Shown: one piece after another, positions 25,709-34,123 of the stretch
Layout: each line of letters opens with the position of its first letter
Numbering within the stretch: position 1 is the stretch's first letter
Origin: Paenibacillus sp. PAMC 26794
GTDB lineage: Bacteria > Bacillota > Bacilli > Paenibacillales > Paenibacillaceae
Reading direction: 5' to 3'
Length of the DNA stretch: 64,000 nucleotides
Assembly (NCBI RefSeq): GCF_000316035.1
Contig: NZ_ANHX01000009.1
Location: 47,376 to 111,375, forward strand
Made by a program: the position numbers and the translations under genes
Notes under the pieces: generated by a model
The model's input: the letters and a program-made list of their open reading frames with translations, nothing else
The model's database searches: none
Told to the model about the DNA's origin: nothing

Positions 25709-26239
25709 TTGAAGAAAAAAAAGAAGTGGATATGGATTTCGCTGCTTGCACTGGTTCTGATTCTGTTTGGACTTCAGCGTTATTACGTCTATGTCACACA
25801 GGACCAACGCAAGGAAGAAGCGCTCGCCATACAAGCAGCACAGGAGCAACTGGGCATTACATCTTATGATGAATTGCGTAAGTACATCTGGGGAGACAAA
25901 GAAGGCTCTGACAACATCTACTGGACCCTGATCGGCAAAAATAAGGATAACCAGGATGTTATGGTCTGGGTTAAGTTCGACGCAAACAATCAACCTGCTA
26001 CGGGTGCAAACGCTGTACACAGTGAGCTGCTGCAGAATGGCATGTCCGAAGCACAGATACGCAATCGCTTCAGTTCTGAAGTTCCTGCCGGTGAGATTAA
26101 ACGAATCATGCCCGGAGTTGTGAATGGAATATATGTGTGGCAAGTATATTATAAAGACGGTACGCATAACCACTATCGCTTTTACCGTTTTAGCAACGGA
26201 GAACAGGTGGACCTGGTCTACACACTTCCAAACAGTTAG
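25709..26239 (+). CDS. ypmB: YpmB-like membrane-anchored protein (DUF5590/PepSY-like)
   Basis: The 176-aa protein has an N-terminal signal anchor (residues 6-23, WIWISLLALVLILFGLQ after a KKKKK stretch) and an extracytoplasmic domain with PepSY-like repeats (DVMVWVKFDANNQPATGANA; MPGVVNGIYVWQVYYKD). Gene position and size match B. subtilis ypmB; its function is unknown. The start is TTG 25709, supported by AAAGGAAG eight bases upstream. Confidence 0.8.
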   Translation: MKKKKKWIWISLLALVLILFGLQRYYVYVTQDQRKEEALAIQAAQEQLGITSYDELRKYIWGDKEGSDNIYWTLIGKNKDNQDVMVWVKFDANNQPATGANAVHSELLQNGMSEAQIRNRFSSEVPAGEIKRIMPGVVNGIYVWQVYYKDGTHNHYRFYRFSNGEQVDLVYTLPNS

Positions 26240-26277
26240 AACAAATAGAGTGACATAACTAGAGAATTAAAGAAATG

Positions 26278-26317
26278 AAAGAACCGGCAGACGGATATCC
26301 GACTGAACCGGTTCTTT
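26278..26317 (+). terminator. Rho-independent terminator after ypmB
   Basis: AAAGAACCGG (26278-26287) pairs exactly with CCGGTTCTTT (26308-26317). The rest of the 301-base gap (26240-26540) is AT-rich and holds an extended -10 box, TGATATACT, at 26402-26410, and a possible 19-codon ORF at 26476-26535 (GTG start, AGGAG five bases upstream, TAA five bases before the next gene). Confidence 0.75.
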
Positions 26318-26540
26318 GTGTTGTCTGTAAACATTTTTGATTTAAATAGTTAAAATTAATAATTTATTCATATTTTCGCCTTCGAAATTGTATATACGAT
26401 GTGATATACTCAGATATGTACTCAAAGTTACATTTAAAAACAAATAAACCTGTCGAAATTATCGCAGGAGTCAATGTGCACATATTCGTATATACCAATA
26501 AGCCAGTAGGTCGGGCCAAAATCTGGGAGGGGTAATTCAC

Positions 26541-27068
26541 TTGAAGCTAAAAGTATTGCCTATTGCTTTAACTGCCGTCATTTCAGCCGTTGTGTTGTTT
26601 GGAGGTTGGTTTGTATATCGTCAGGTGGCCGTGCAAAATCCGATTGAAAAAATGGTTACCCAGTACGATGGAGTCAATGACGTTCAATTAACTATTAACC
26701 GCAATGACGTACAATTGAAACTGGATCTGCAACCTGATGTTGATTTGGGCAGACTGGTACAATATATTCACAAAGAAGGACAGACCCTGATTGGAACACG
26801 ATCACTAAAGTTGGATGTTGTGGATCATTCCAGTGAAGCACTGGAGAGTTGGTGGGGGGATGCGATGTTTACCGTAGCTCAGGCGATGGAGAACAAGCAA
26901 TATACCGAGATTACACCAACGTTGTCAAAGATGGCGACGAATGGAATTAAGGTAAATACAGCGATGGATGACAACAATGTATATGTCAGTCTCAGAGACG
27001 GAGATGCCAGCAAGTTTATTATTCTGCCGCGTGTGCCCGGTCAGATAGGAGTGTGGCCTAATGCCTAA
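26541..27068 (+). CDS. Unknown single-span membrane protein overlapping the FtsH-like gene
   Basis: I do not recognise a family. The 175-aa product has one membrane helix (about 5-25, LPIALTAVISAVVLFGGWFV) and an extracytoplasmic part of about 150 residues. This part begins with two short beta-like segments (DGVNDVQLTINRNDVQLKLD) and ends near the stop. The start is TTG 26541 behind GGGAGGGG. Its last eight bases overlap the start of the FtsH-like protease, so the two are coupled. Because that protease lacks the usual outside domain, this protein may supply a substitute; this is inference. Confidence 0.7.
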   Translation: MKLKVLPIALTAVISAVVLFGGWFVYRQVAVQNPIEKMVTQYDGVNDVQLTINRNDVQLKLDLQPDVDLGRLVQYIHKEGQTLIGTRSLKLDVVDHSSEALESWWGDAMFTVAQAMENKQYTEITPTLSKMATNGIKVNTAMDDNNVYVSLRDGDASKFIILPRVPGQIGVWPNA

Positions 27069-28563
27069 GTGGACAAAAGAAGTTGCCATCGGATTTTTTC
27101 CCGTATTGATTATTTTCCTTGCTTTTACTGGTGTTAATATTGTTCCAATTCTGATTGCAGCGGTGTTTGTCGGAGCTTTGCTGTTCATGATGCAAATGCG
27201 TGGCGGGATTACAGTAGGCGCTGCACAGGAACGTAAACGGAAGAAAAAAGGACCTTCCAAGCTTACTTTTGAAGAAATTGGCGGACAGGACAGTGCTAAG
27301 CAGGAATTGCGTGAAGCGCTTGACTTTCTCATCAAACATGAAGAAATCCGGAAGTTTGGGATTCGCCCGTTAAAAGGGATTTTGCTGACGGGCCCTCCAG
27401 GGACAGGGAAAACGTTGATGGCCAAGGCTGCTGCCCATTACACCGATTCTATTTTTGTAGCAGCATCCGGTAGTGAGTTCGTTGAAATGTATGTTGGTGT
27501 GGGTGCCAGCAGAATTCGGGATTTGTTCAAGGACGCGAGAACCCGTGCCACCAAGGAAAATAAGGAAAACGCTATTATCTTTATCGATGAAATCGATGTC
27601 ATCGGGGGAAAACGTGAGGGCGGTCAACAGCGTGAATATGATCAAACCCTGAATCAGCTCCTGACGGAAATGGATGGAATCTATTCTTCTGATACGCCAA
27701 GAATCCTTGTTATCGCTGCAACAAACCGCAAAGAGATGCTGGATAGTGCCCTGACGCGACCAGGACGTTTTGACCGCCACATTCAAGTGGACTTGCCTGA
27801 CAAAAAGGGCAGAAAGCATATTCTGGAACTGCATGCGGTGAACAAACCTCTGATGAAGGAAGTTAATCTGGAGAAAATAGCGGAAGAATCATATGGTTTC
27901 TCCGGTGCACAGCTCGAAAGCGTGATGAACGAAGCAGCAATATACGCCATGAGAGACGGGCTGTTAAACATTGAACAGCGGCATCTGTCCCTGGCTATTG
28001 ATAAGGTCATGATGGGTGAGAAGACAGACCGTGAGTCCAGTGTGGAAGAGAAGAAAAGGGTCGCCATTCATGAATTGGGACATGCCATTATGGCAGAACT
28101 CGTTCGTCCAGGCAGTGTTAGTCAGGTGGCACTTAGTCCGCGTGGTCAGGCGCTGGGATATGTACGTCATAACCCGCAACAGGAACAGTTCCTCTATACG
28201 AAGCGCTTTCTGGAAGAGCAGATCATGATTGCACTCGGAGGAGCAGCTGCGGAGGAGATGTACTACGGTGGTCGTTCCACAGGTTCACGCAATGACTTCG
28301 ATCAGGCAACCAATGTTGTGCAGACGATGATGGCTTCGGGGTTGACTTCACTTGGCATTGTGAACATAGATATGGTAACAACCGAGGAACTGATGCGAGA
28401 GAATAAATTAATTCTGCAAGAACTGATGGAACAGACGAAAGTGTTGCTTGAAGAACAACGGACAATTTTCGACAATTCACTCGACATCTTGATTCGTGAG
28501 GAAGTTTTGTCTGGCGAACAATTTCGTTGTCAATTTCGTGACAGTGCCCTTCTACCAGCATAA
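27061..28563 (+). CDS. Reduced FtsH-like AAA+ zinc metalloprotease
   Basis: The 500-aa protein has the FtsH AAA module and peptidase: Walker A GPPGTGKT (111-118), Walker B FIDEID (174-179), pore motif MYVG (143-146, tyrosine in place of the usual phenylalanine), arginine fingers in RPGRFDR, zinc motif HELGH (337-341) and third ligand D412 in NDFDQAT. It should unfold and cleave membrane or cytosolic proteins. It differs from FtsH in lacking the extracytoplasmic domain: two N-terminal hydrophobic segments (about 8-24 and 26-45) are almost joined. It is also shorter than the usual 600-650 aa. AGGAGTG precedes ATG 27061. It is probably a second FtsH, not the housekeeping one. Confidence 0.85.
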   Translation: MPKWTKEVAIGFFPVLIIFLAFTGVNIVPILIAAVFVGALLFMMQMRGGITVGAAQERKRKKKGPSKLTFEEIGGQDSAKQELREALDFLIKHEEIRKFGIRPLKGILLTGPPGTGKTLMAKAAAHYTDSIFVAASGSEFVEMYVGVGASRIRDLFKDARTRATKENKENAIIFIDEIDVIGGKREGGQQREYDQTLNQLLTEMDGIYSSDTPRILVIAATNRKEMLDSALTRPGRFDRHIQVDLPDKKGRKHILELHAVNKPLMKEVNLEKIAEESYGFSGAQLESVMNEAAIYAMRDGLLNIEQRHLSLAIDKVMMGEKTDRESSVEEKKRVAIHELGHAIMAELVRPGSVSQVALSPRGQALGYVRHNPQQEQFLYTKRFLEEQIMIALGGAAAEEMYYGGRSTGSRNDFDQATNVVQTMMASGLTSLGIVNIDMVTTEELMRENKLILQELMEQTKVLLEEQRTIFDNSLDILIREEVLSGEQFRCQFRDSALLPA

Positions 28564-28590
28564 TTTATTTATGCTGGTTATTTTTTTTTA
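28554..28590 (+). terminator. Rho-independent terminator of the FtsH-like gene
   Basis: ACCAGCATA (from 28554, inside the last codons) pairs with TATGCTGGT (to 28578), followed by a T-run. Confidence 0.85.
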
Positions 28591-28633
28591 CATTTCACTC
28601 GTGCTAAGATATTATTATATGTTGGGTCGAAAT

Positions 28634-28661
28634 TTGTAATTTTCGGCGAACAGGGTACAAT
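28634..28661 (+). promoter_or_regulatory. Sigma-A-type promoter of hbd-ackA
   Basis: TTGTAA (28634-28639) and TACAAT (28656-28661) are 16 bases apart, 35 bases before the hbd start and after the preceding terminator. Confidence 0.5.
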
Positions 28662-28696
28662 AGAGAAATAGAGAACCGAAAGGATGGAGCAGAACC

Positions 28697-29569
28697 ATGT
28701 TTTTCAAAAAAATAGGAGTTGTCGGCGGCGGTACGATGGGACAAGGTATTTCTCAGATGCTCGCAGCCAAAGGACTTGATGTGCTTCTCGTGGAGCACAC
28801 AACACAAAAGCTGGATCATGCATATGACATGATCGAAACCAATCTGGATAAACAACTGGAGAAATGGGCGATTACAAAAGCGGAGAAGAAATTGATTCTT
28901 TCCCGTATTACCAAGGTAGCTCATTTAGCTGAACTTGGAACTTGCGACATGGTCATTGAGACAATTTCAGAGGATCTGGATGCGAAAAAAGCAGTATTCA
29001 GCCAACTGGACCAAGTTTGCCCAAGCAATGTCATTCTGGCAAGTAATACATCCACGCTGAGTTTGACCGAGCTTGCAAGCTCGACCAAATACCCGGAGCG
29101 TGTTATTGGTATGCACTTTATTCACCCGGTATCCCGGGTTGATCTTGTAGAGATTATTCGTGGACTGAAAACTTCAGATACAACATTCGAAGAGACTAGA
29201 CGTTTTGTTGAAGAAGTAGCGGACAAAAAAGGAGTCATGATCTATGAATCACCTGGATTCGTAACTTCCCGCTTGATCTGCCTGCTGATTAACGAAGCGT
29301 TGCATGTGTTGCAAGAAGGTGTTGCATCTGCTGAAGATATCGATGATGCAATGCGTATCGGATACAACTTCCAACATGGACCACTCGAAATGGCTGACCG
29401 TTTCGGATTGGATTCTGTTGAAGCTGCACTCGAAAGAATGTTCCGTGAATTCGGAGAATTGAAATATCGTCCTTCTACAGTCCTGAAGAAAATGGTGCGT
29501 GCAGGACACCTGGGTGCCAAAACAGGCGAAGGATTCTTCAAGTACGACAAGGATGGTGACCGACTGTGA
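28697..29569 (+). CDS. 3-hydroxybutyryl-CoA dehydrogenase family protein
   Basis: The 290-aa enzyme has an N-terminal Rossmann domain with GVVGGGTMGQGIS (NAD loop) and a C-terminal helical domain. MHFIHPVSRVDLVEII contains the catalytic histidine, and NTSTLS and ETISEDLDAKK are conserved in the family. It oxidises or reduces the 3-hydroxyl of short acyl-CoAs. Symbols hbd, mmgB or paaH are used for such enzymes, and the true substrate is not decided here. It overlaps ackA by four bases (GTGA), so acyl-CoA and acetate metabolism appear linked. Confidence 0.88.
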   Translation: MFFKKIGVVGGGTMGQGISQMLAAKGLDVLLVEHTTQKLDHAYDMIETNLDKQLEKWAITKAEKKLILSRITKVAHLAELGTCDMVIETISEDLDAKKAVFSQLDQVCPSNVILASNTSTLSLTELASSTKYPERVIGMHFIHPVSRVDLVEIIRGLKTSDTTFEETRRFVEEVADKKGVMIYESPGFVTSRLICLLINEALHVLQEGVASAEDIDDAMRIGYNFQHGPLEMADRFGLDSVEAALERMFREFGELKYRPSTVLKKMVRAGHLGAKTGEGFFKYDKDGDRL

Positions 29570-30771
29570 AAGTACTCGTAATTAATGCGGGGAGTTCCTC
29601 GCTCAAATATCAACTGTATAATATGACTGACGAATCTGTACTGGCTAAAGGTTTGGTAGAACGGATCGGAATGGATTCCTCCATTCTGACACACAAACCG
29701 ACAGGCCGTGAGGATGTTACAGAAGTTAGTGAAATTTTGGAACACACAACAGCGATCCGTAAAGTCATTGATATTTTGACTCACAAAGAAAATGGTGTAC
29801 TGGATTCTGTAAGTGAAATTCAAGCGGTTGGACATCGTGTTGTTCACGGTGGTGAAGCATTTAAAGAATCTGCATTGGTAGATGATGCTGCCAAAGCTGA
29901 AATTCGTCGTTTGTTCGACTTGGCTCCACTTCATAACCCGGCAGCAATGATGGGTATTCGTGCGGCTGAATTAAATATGCCAGGTGTGCCTCAGGTTATG
30001 GTCTTCGATACAGCTTTCCATCAAACGATGCCTGAAAAAGCTTACCTGTATGCCATTCCGCGTGTGCTTTACAAAAAATATAAAGTACGTCGCTACGGCG
30101 CACATGGTACTTCCCATGATTTCGTAAGCAAGGCTGCTGCTGAGTATTTGGATCGTCCAGTGGAAGATATGAAAATCATCACTTGTCACGTGGGTAACGG
30201 CGGCAGTGTAACAGCAGTTAAAGGTGGCGTATCCGTGGATACTTCTATGGGTATGACTCCGCTTGAAGGACTGATGATGGGAACGCGTTCTGGTGACCTT
30301 GACCCAGCTATCGTACCTTATGTGATGAACAAGGAAGAACTGAGCGTAAGCGAAGTGAACTCCATGTTGAACAAACACAGTGGATTGCTTGCAATCTCCG
30401 GAATCAGCAGTGACATGCGTGAGATTACGGAAGGTATGGAGAATGGCGATGCCAACTCCACGCTTGCTTTTGAAATGTACGAATACCGTCTGCGTAAATA
30501 CATCGGCTCATATGCAGCTGCAATGAACGGTGTAGACGTGATCGTCTTTACGGCTGGTGTAGGTGAGAATTCCGTTGTTCTTCGCCAAAAAGTATGTGAG
30601 CAGCTCACTTATCTGGGTGTTGAACTGGATGAAGCGCTGAATGCCATTCGTTCTGGCGAACCGCGCCGGATCACAACAGCGAATTCCAAAGTGGAAGTTC
30701 TCGTTGTGCCAACAAACGAAGAATTGGTAATTGCACGCGATACACATCGAATCGTATTGAATTCTCAGTAA
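29566..30771 (+). CDS. ackA: Acetate kinase
   Basis: AckA interconverts acetate plus ATP and acetyl phosphate. The ASKHA signatures are complete: VLVINAGSSSLKYQL at the N-terminus, GHRVVHGGE, HLGNG-type loop as CHVGNGGSV, DTSMGMTPLEGLMMGTR, and FTAGVGENS. Length of 401 aa is normal. The start is GTG 29566 overlapping the hbd stop. No phosphotransacetylase gene lies beside it. Confidence 0.96.
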   Translation: MKVLVINAGSSSLKYQLYNMTDESVLAKGLVERIGMDSSILTHKPTGREDVTEVSEILEHTTAIRKVIDILTHKENGVLDSVSEIQAVGHRVVHGGEAFKESALVDDAAKAEIRRLFDLAPLHNPAAMMGIRAAELNMPGVPQVMVFDTAFHQTMPEKAYLYAIPRVLYKKYKVRRYGAHGTSHDFVSKAAAEYLDRPVEDMKIITCHVGNGGSVTAVKGGVSVDTSMGMTPLEGLMMGTRSGDLDPAIVPYVMNKEELSVSEVNSMLNKHSGLLAISGISSDMREITEGMENGDANSTLAFEMYEYRLRKYIGSYAAAMNGVDVIVFTAGVGENSVVLRQKVCEQLTYLGVELDEALNAIRSGEPRRITTANSKVEVLVVPTNEELVIARDTHRIVLNSQ

Positions 30772-30872
30772 TCTAACTGTAAAGTAAATATAGAATGACA
30801 AGGAAGTGCAGAGGACAGGTATAAGCCTGCCCGCTGCATTTTCAAATTCAGGAACCAAGGGGAGATATGGGC

Positions 30873-32168
30873 ATGAATACGAATTGTGTAATTCGTAATG
30901 TGAACGAGCATGTGGGCGAAACCGTAACAATCGGTGCCTGGATTAACAACAAACGTTCCAGCGGTAAAATTCAGTTTTTGCAGCTGCGTGATGGAACCGG
31001 ATATATCCAAGGGGTTGTTGTAAAAAGTGAAGTTAGTGAAGAGATCTGGAACAATGCCAAGAGCCTGACACAAGAAAGCTCTTTGTATGTTACAGGTATT
31101 ATTCGTGAAGAACCTCGCAGTGCGTCTGGTTACGAGATGACTGTTACAGGGGTTGAGATCATCCACCTGACTGAAAACTATCCAATTACGCCTAAAGAGC
31201 ACGGTGTTGATTTCTTGATGGACCATCGTCATCTGTGGCTTCGTTCTACGAAGCAACGTGCTGTTATGGTGATTCGTGCAGAGATTATTCGCGCTGTTCA
31301 GCAGTTCTTTGATGGTAACGGATTCACACAAGTTGATCCTCCGATTTTGACACCATCGTCTGCGGAAGGAACAACGAACCTGTTCCACATCAAATACTTT
31401 GATGAAGATGCTTATCTGACACAAAGTGGTCAATTGTATATGGAAGCCGCAGCGATGGCGCTGGGCAAAGTATATTCCTTTGGTCCAACATTCCGAGCTG
31501 AGAAGTCCAAAACACGTCGTCACTTGATTGAGTTCTGGATGATTGAGCCGGAAATGGCATTTGTAGATCACGAGGAAAGTCTGCGTGTACAAGAGAAATT
31601 TATCGCTCATGTCGTTCAGTCCGTAGTGAAAAACTGCCGTGCAGAACTGGAATCTATCGGTCGTGACGTATCCAAACTCGAAGGCATCGTAGCGCCATTC
31701 CCACGAATTACGTATGATGAAGCAATTGAATTCCTGCATGGACAAGGCTTTGATATTCCTTGGGGAGAAGACTTTGGTGCACCGCACGAAACAGCAATTG
31801 CTGAGAAGTACAATACACCCGTCTTTATCACGCATTACCCTGCAGGAATCAAGGCATTCTATATGAAACCAGATCCGAATCGTCCTGAAGTTGTTCTCTG
31901 TGCTGATATGATTGCACCAGAAGGCTACGGAGAGATTATTGGCGGTTCGCAGCGTATCGATGATCCGGAATTGATGCAACAACGTTTTGAGGAGCACAAT
32001 CTCTCGGATGAAGCTTACCAATGGTATCTGGATTTGCGTAAATACGGATCGGTTCCTCACTCCGGTTTCGGTCTGGGATTGGAGCGGACGGTAGCATGGA
32101 TCTGTGGATTGGATCATGTACGTGAAACAATCGCATTCCCACGTATGCTCTATCGTCTGTACCCTTAA
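30873..32168 (+). CDS. asnS: Asparaginyl-tRNA synthetase
   Basis: AsnS charges tRNA-Asn. The N-terminal OB-fold (about 1-110; [20 protein letters not shown]) binds the anticodon. The class II catalytic core shows motif 2 ([21 protein letters not shown]) in two overlapping parts and motif 3 ([15 protein letters not shown]). [12 protein letters not shown] is characteristic of the AspRS/AsnRS group, and the compact 431-aa size fits AsnRS. ATG 30873 is chosen since AAGGGGAG lies eight bases upstream; an ATG at 30867 is too close. The segment 30772-30866 holds no T-box that I can see. Confidence 0.94.
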   Translation: MNTNCVIRNVNEHVGETVTIGAWINNKRSSGKIQFLQLRDGTGYIQGVVVKSEVSEEIWNNAKSLTQESSLYVTGIIREEPRSASGYEMTVTGVEIIHLTENYPITPKEHGVDFLMDHRHLWLRSTKQRAVMVIRAEIIRAVQQFFDGNGFTQVDPPILTPSSAEGTTNLFHIKYFDEDAYLTQSGQLYMEAAAMALGKVYSFGPTFRAEKSKTRRHLIEFWMIEPEMAFVDHEESLRVQEKFIAHVVQSVVKNCRAELESIGRDVSKLEGIVAPFPRITYDEAIEFLHGQGFDIPWGEDFGAPHETAIAEKYNTPVFITHYPAGIKAFYMKPDPNRPEVVLCADMIAPEGYGEIIGGSQRIDDPELMQQRFEEHNLSDEAYQWYLDLRKYGSVPHSGFGLGLERTVAWICGLDHVRETIAFPRMLYRLYP

Positions 32169-32188
32169 TGCTTAACCGAGGAGCGTCT

Positions 32189-32893
32189 ATGGAAGACACC
32201 ACATCCAAAGCTTGGTTGGATGGAGCAGCTTATGGCATGACTTCGGGTACAGCCCATCTGCCGTATGCCTTGTTACGTTTTTATCACCAGCTTGGTCTAT
32301 CAGATGCAGAAGTGCTTCTTCTGATTCAATTGCTAGGGTTCCGTCAGGCAGAGTTCAATGAGTTTCCCACGCTTGAAGAGCTTGCGGTGCGCATGGGACT
32401 TGCACCTGAAGGCATTGCCAGAATGTTGCAACGTCTGATGAGGGATGGGTATATTTCTATTGACGAGCACCGTGACGAAGAACGGGACATCCAGTACGAG
32501 CGATATGATTTACATGGATTATATGCCAAGCTTGCAGTGTGCACTGCCGAAGAAGTAGCCGCATTCCGTGCGGAGCAGCTGAGCAGCAATACAGCACGTC
32601 AAGATTCGAACAGTGTTCAAAAAGAAGAGGAAGAACGGAACATGTTCTCCATCTTTGAAAAAGAATTCGGACGTCCGCTCTCTCCAATGGAGTGCGAGAC
32701 GATATCCAGCTGGTTGGATCAGGACCGTTATCAAGAGGAACTGATTCTAATGGCTCTGAAGGAAGCAGTTTTTGCAGGCAAAGTACATTTCCGGTATATC
32801 GATCGAATACTGCTTGAGTGGAGTCGCAATCGTGTCAAGACCGTTCAAGACGCAAAGGCGTACACGCAGCGGTTTCGTAATGGTGGACGTTAA
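32189..32893 (+). CDS. dnaD: DNA replication initiation protein DnaD
   Basis: DnaD helps load the replicative helicase in Firmicutes. The 234-aa protein has the N-terminal winged-helix domain (about 20-110; LRFYHQLGLSDAEVLLLIQL) and the C-terminal DnaD/DnaB2 domain (about 150-225; FEKEFGRPLSPMECETISSW ... FRYIDRILLEWSRN). I start at ATG 32189 with GAGGAG six bases upstream; an ATG at 32168 overlaps the asnS stop. The asnS-dnaD pair is conserved, but nth, which normally follows, is 30 kb away here. Confidence 0.93.
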   Translation: MEDTTSKAWLDGAAYGMTSGTAHLPYALLRFYHQLGLSDAEVLLLIQLLGFRQAEFNEFPTLEELAVRMGLAPEGIARMLQRLMRDGYISIDEHRDEERDIQYERYDLHGLYAKLAVCTAEEVAAFRAEQLSSNTARQDSNSVQKEEEERNMFSIFEKEFGRPLSPMECETISSWLDQDRYQEELILMALKEAVFAGKVHFRYIDRILLEWSRNRVKTVQDAKAYTQRFRNGGR

Positions 32894-32916
32894 TCCCAGC
32901 GTAGGCAGGGACAAGA

Positions 32917-32951
32917 AACAGGCCAGAAGTCATTCTGTGCCTGTTTTTTTT
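32917..32951 (+). terminator. Rho-independent terminator of dnaD
   Basis: AACAGGC (32917-32923), with inner AGAA/TTCT, pairs with GCCTGTT (32939-32945), then a long T-run. Confidence 0.85.
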
Positions 32952-33089
32952 GGATTAAAGATTGGATGAGTGATCAGCAACATCAACCATTCAGGCAATG
33001 ATTTCATTTTGTTTTACAAAAATTTGATAGATCACGCAGGGGTTAACGCACAAGCTGTCGTCTATTGTATTGGAGAGGAGGGGAGAGTT

Positions 33090-33641
33090 ATTGATGAAGC
33101 GCGCGTAATCGAACAAATCCGTCAAGGAGATACATCCCAGATGCGTACTCTGATTGATAAGTATAGCCAGCATGTATACCATGTGGCCTATTCCGTACTC
33201 AGGAACGATCAGGAAGCACAGGATGCAGCTCAGGAGGCGTTCATACAGATGTATAAGTCTCTCCCCGACTACCGTTCTGAAGGTTTCAAAACGTGGTTAA
33301 CCCGAATTGCCTTTCACAAAGCGATTGATGCCAAACGCAAGCTGGGCAGACGAACTGCTGAGGATCTGGGTGGAGAAGAAAAAATAATCAATATGCCCGG
33401 ACGGGATGAAGACGTTCTTACCCGTCTCGTTCGTGAAGAACGTCAGGATAAACTTCGCGAACGAATTAATCAGTTGCCTGCTCAGCATCGTGACATTATC
33501 ACTGCGTATTATCTAAGCGAAAAAAATTATGAGCAGATTGCCAGTGATGCACAGGTGGCTGTGAAGACTGTGGAATCCCGCTTGTATCGTGCCCGGCAGT
33601 GGATTCGAAAACATTGGAAGGAGGATGAATGGCGTGAGTAA
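33090..33641 (+). CDS. ECF-family RNA polymerase sigma factor
   Basis: The product has sigma region 2 (LIDKYSQHVYHVAYSVLRN ... DAAQEAFIQMYKSLPDYR, FKTWLTRIAFHKAIDAKR) and region 4 (LPAQHRDIITAYYLSEKNYE and VAVKTVESRLYRARQWI). The start is uncertain. A very strong site, GGAGAGGAGGGGAG (33071-33084), sits just upstream of an in-frame ATT at 33090, giving 183 aa, a normal ECF length. The only in-frame canonical starts are far upstream (GTG 32970, without a ribosome site) and would add 40 poorly conserved residues. I therefore place the start at ATT. It overlaps the anti-sigma gene. Confidence 0.85.
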   Translation: MDEARVIEQIRQGDTSQMRTLIDKYSQHVYHVAYSVLRNDQEAQDAAQEAFIQMYKSLPDYRSEGFKTWLTRIAFHKAIDAKRKLGRRTAEDLGGEEKIINMPGRDEDVLTRLVREERQDKLRERINQLPAQHRDIITAYYLSEKNYEQIASDAQVAVKTVESRLYRARQWIRKHWKEDEWRE

Positions 33642-34086
33642 ACAGGAGAAGTATACCGCTGCGCAATGGACTGATTATATTGAAGGCCATATGAATGAAA
33701 TTCAAGCGAACCAAATGGAACAGCTTCTGATGGAAGATCCGGATGCGATGGACATCTATCTGGAAGCGCTTGGTATCCATGGAGAACTGCCTCCGCTACA
33801 TGACCCAACAGGGTTTGCGGATTCAGTCATGCATCGGATTGAGGGCATTCAATCATCCAAGGCACAACGCAAATCCCGCGCTGGACGAAACCGGCGCTGG
33901 CTTGAACATAAAGTGTTCCATTACGCGGTAGCAGCCTGTTTGACATTGATCTTCCTCTCGTCTGGACTTTTTGACAAGGTAGCACCATATCACAAGTTCC
34001 AGGATGGCGACCACAGAGGGTCTTTTACCGAAAAATGGACGGAGGCAGCCACTTCATGGCTGGATAACTTCAAGCCTAAACCATAA
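33634..34086 (+). CDS. Anti-sigma factor-like membrane protein
   Basis: The 150-aa protein overlaps the end of the sigma gene by eight bases. Its N-terminal part (AAQWTDYIEGHMNEIQANQM) resembles the start of anti-sigma domains, but it has no H-x3-C-x2-C zinc motif. A single membrane helix lies near 90-108 (FHYAVAACLTLIFLSSGLF), followed by an extracytoplasmic tail of about 40 residues. It probably holds the sigma factor at the membrane. I chose GTG 33634 because GGAGG lies nine bases upstream; ATG 33625 is directly against that site. Confidence 0.75.
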   Translation: MSKQEKYTAAQWTDYIEGHMNEIQANQMEQLLMEDPDAMDIYLEALGIHGELPPLHDPTGFADSVMHRIEGIQSSKAQRKSRAGRNRRWLEHKVFHYAVAACLTLIFLSSGLFDKVAPYHKFQDGDHRGSFTEKWTEAATSWLDNFKPKP

Positions 34087-34123
34087 ATAGTTTCGCATTG
34101 CCTGAAAAGAAAGGATGACGACT

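Noticed and set aside
28564..28696. Rex operator before hbd-ackA
   Set aside because: No TTGTGA...TCACAA pattern could be found despite rex being nearby.
30772..30872. T-box leader for asnS
   Set aside because: The gap is too short and lacks the GGTGGTACCGCG core.
30765..32117. 450-codon open frame on the minus strand across asnS
   Set aside because: It is fully antisense to asnS, which has complete class II synthetase motifs and a good ribosome site. Its composition (many Cys, His, Phe, Asn) is that of a shadow frame.
32970..33089. Canonical GTG start for the ECF sigma factor at 32970
   Set aside because: No ribosome site, directly after the dnaD terminator, and 40 extra residues unlike ECF sigma factors. 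Kept as an alternative only.
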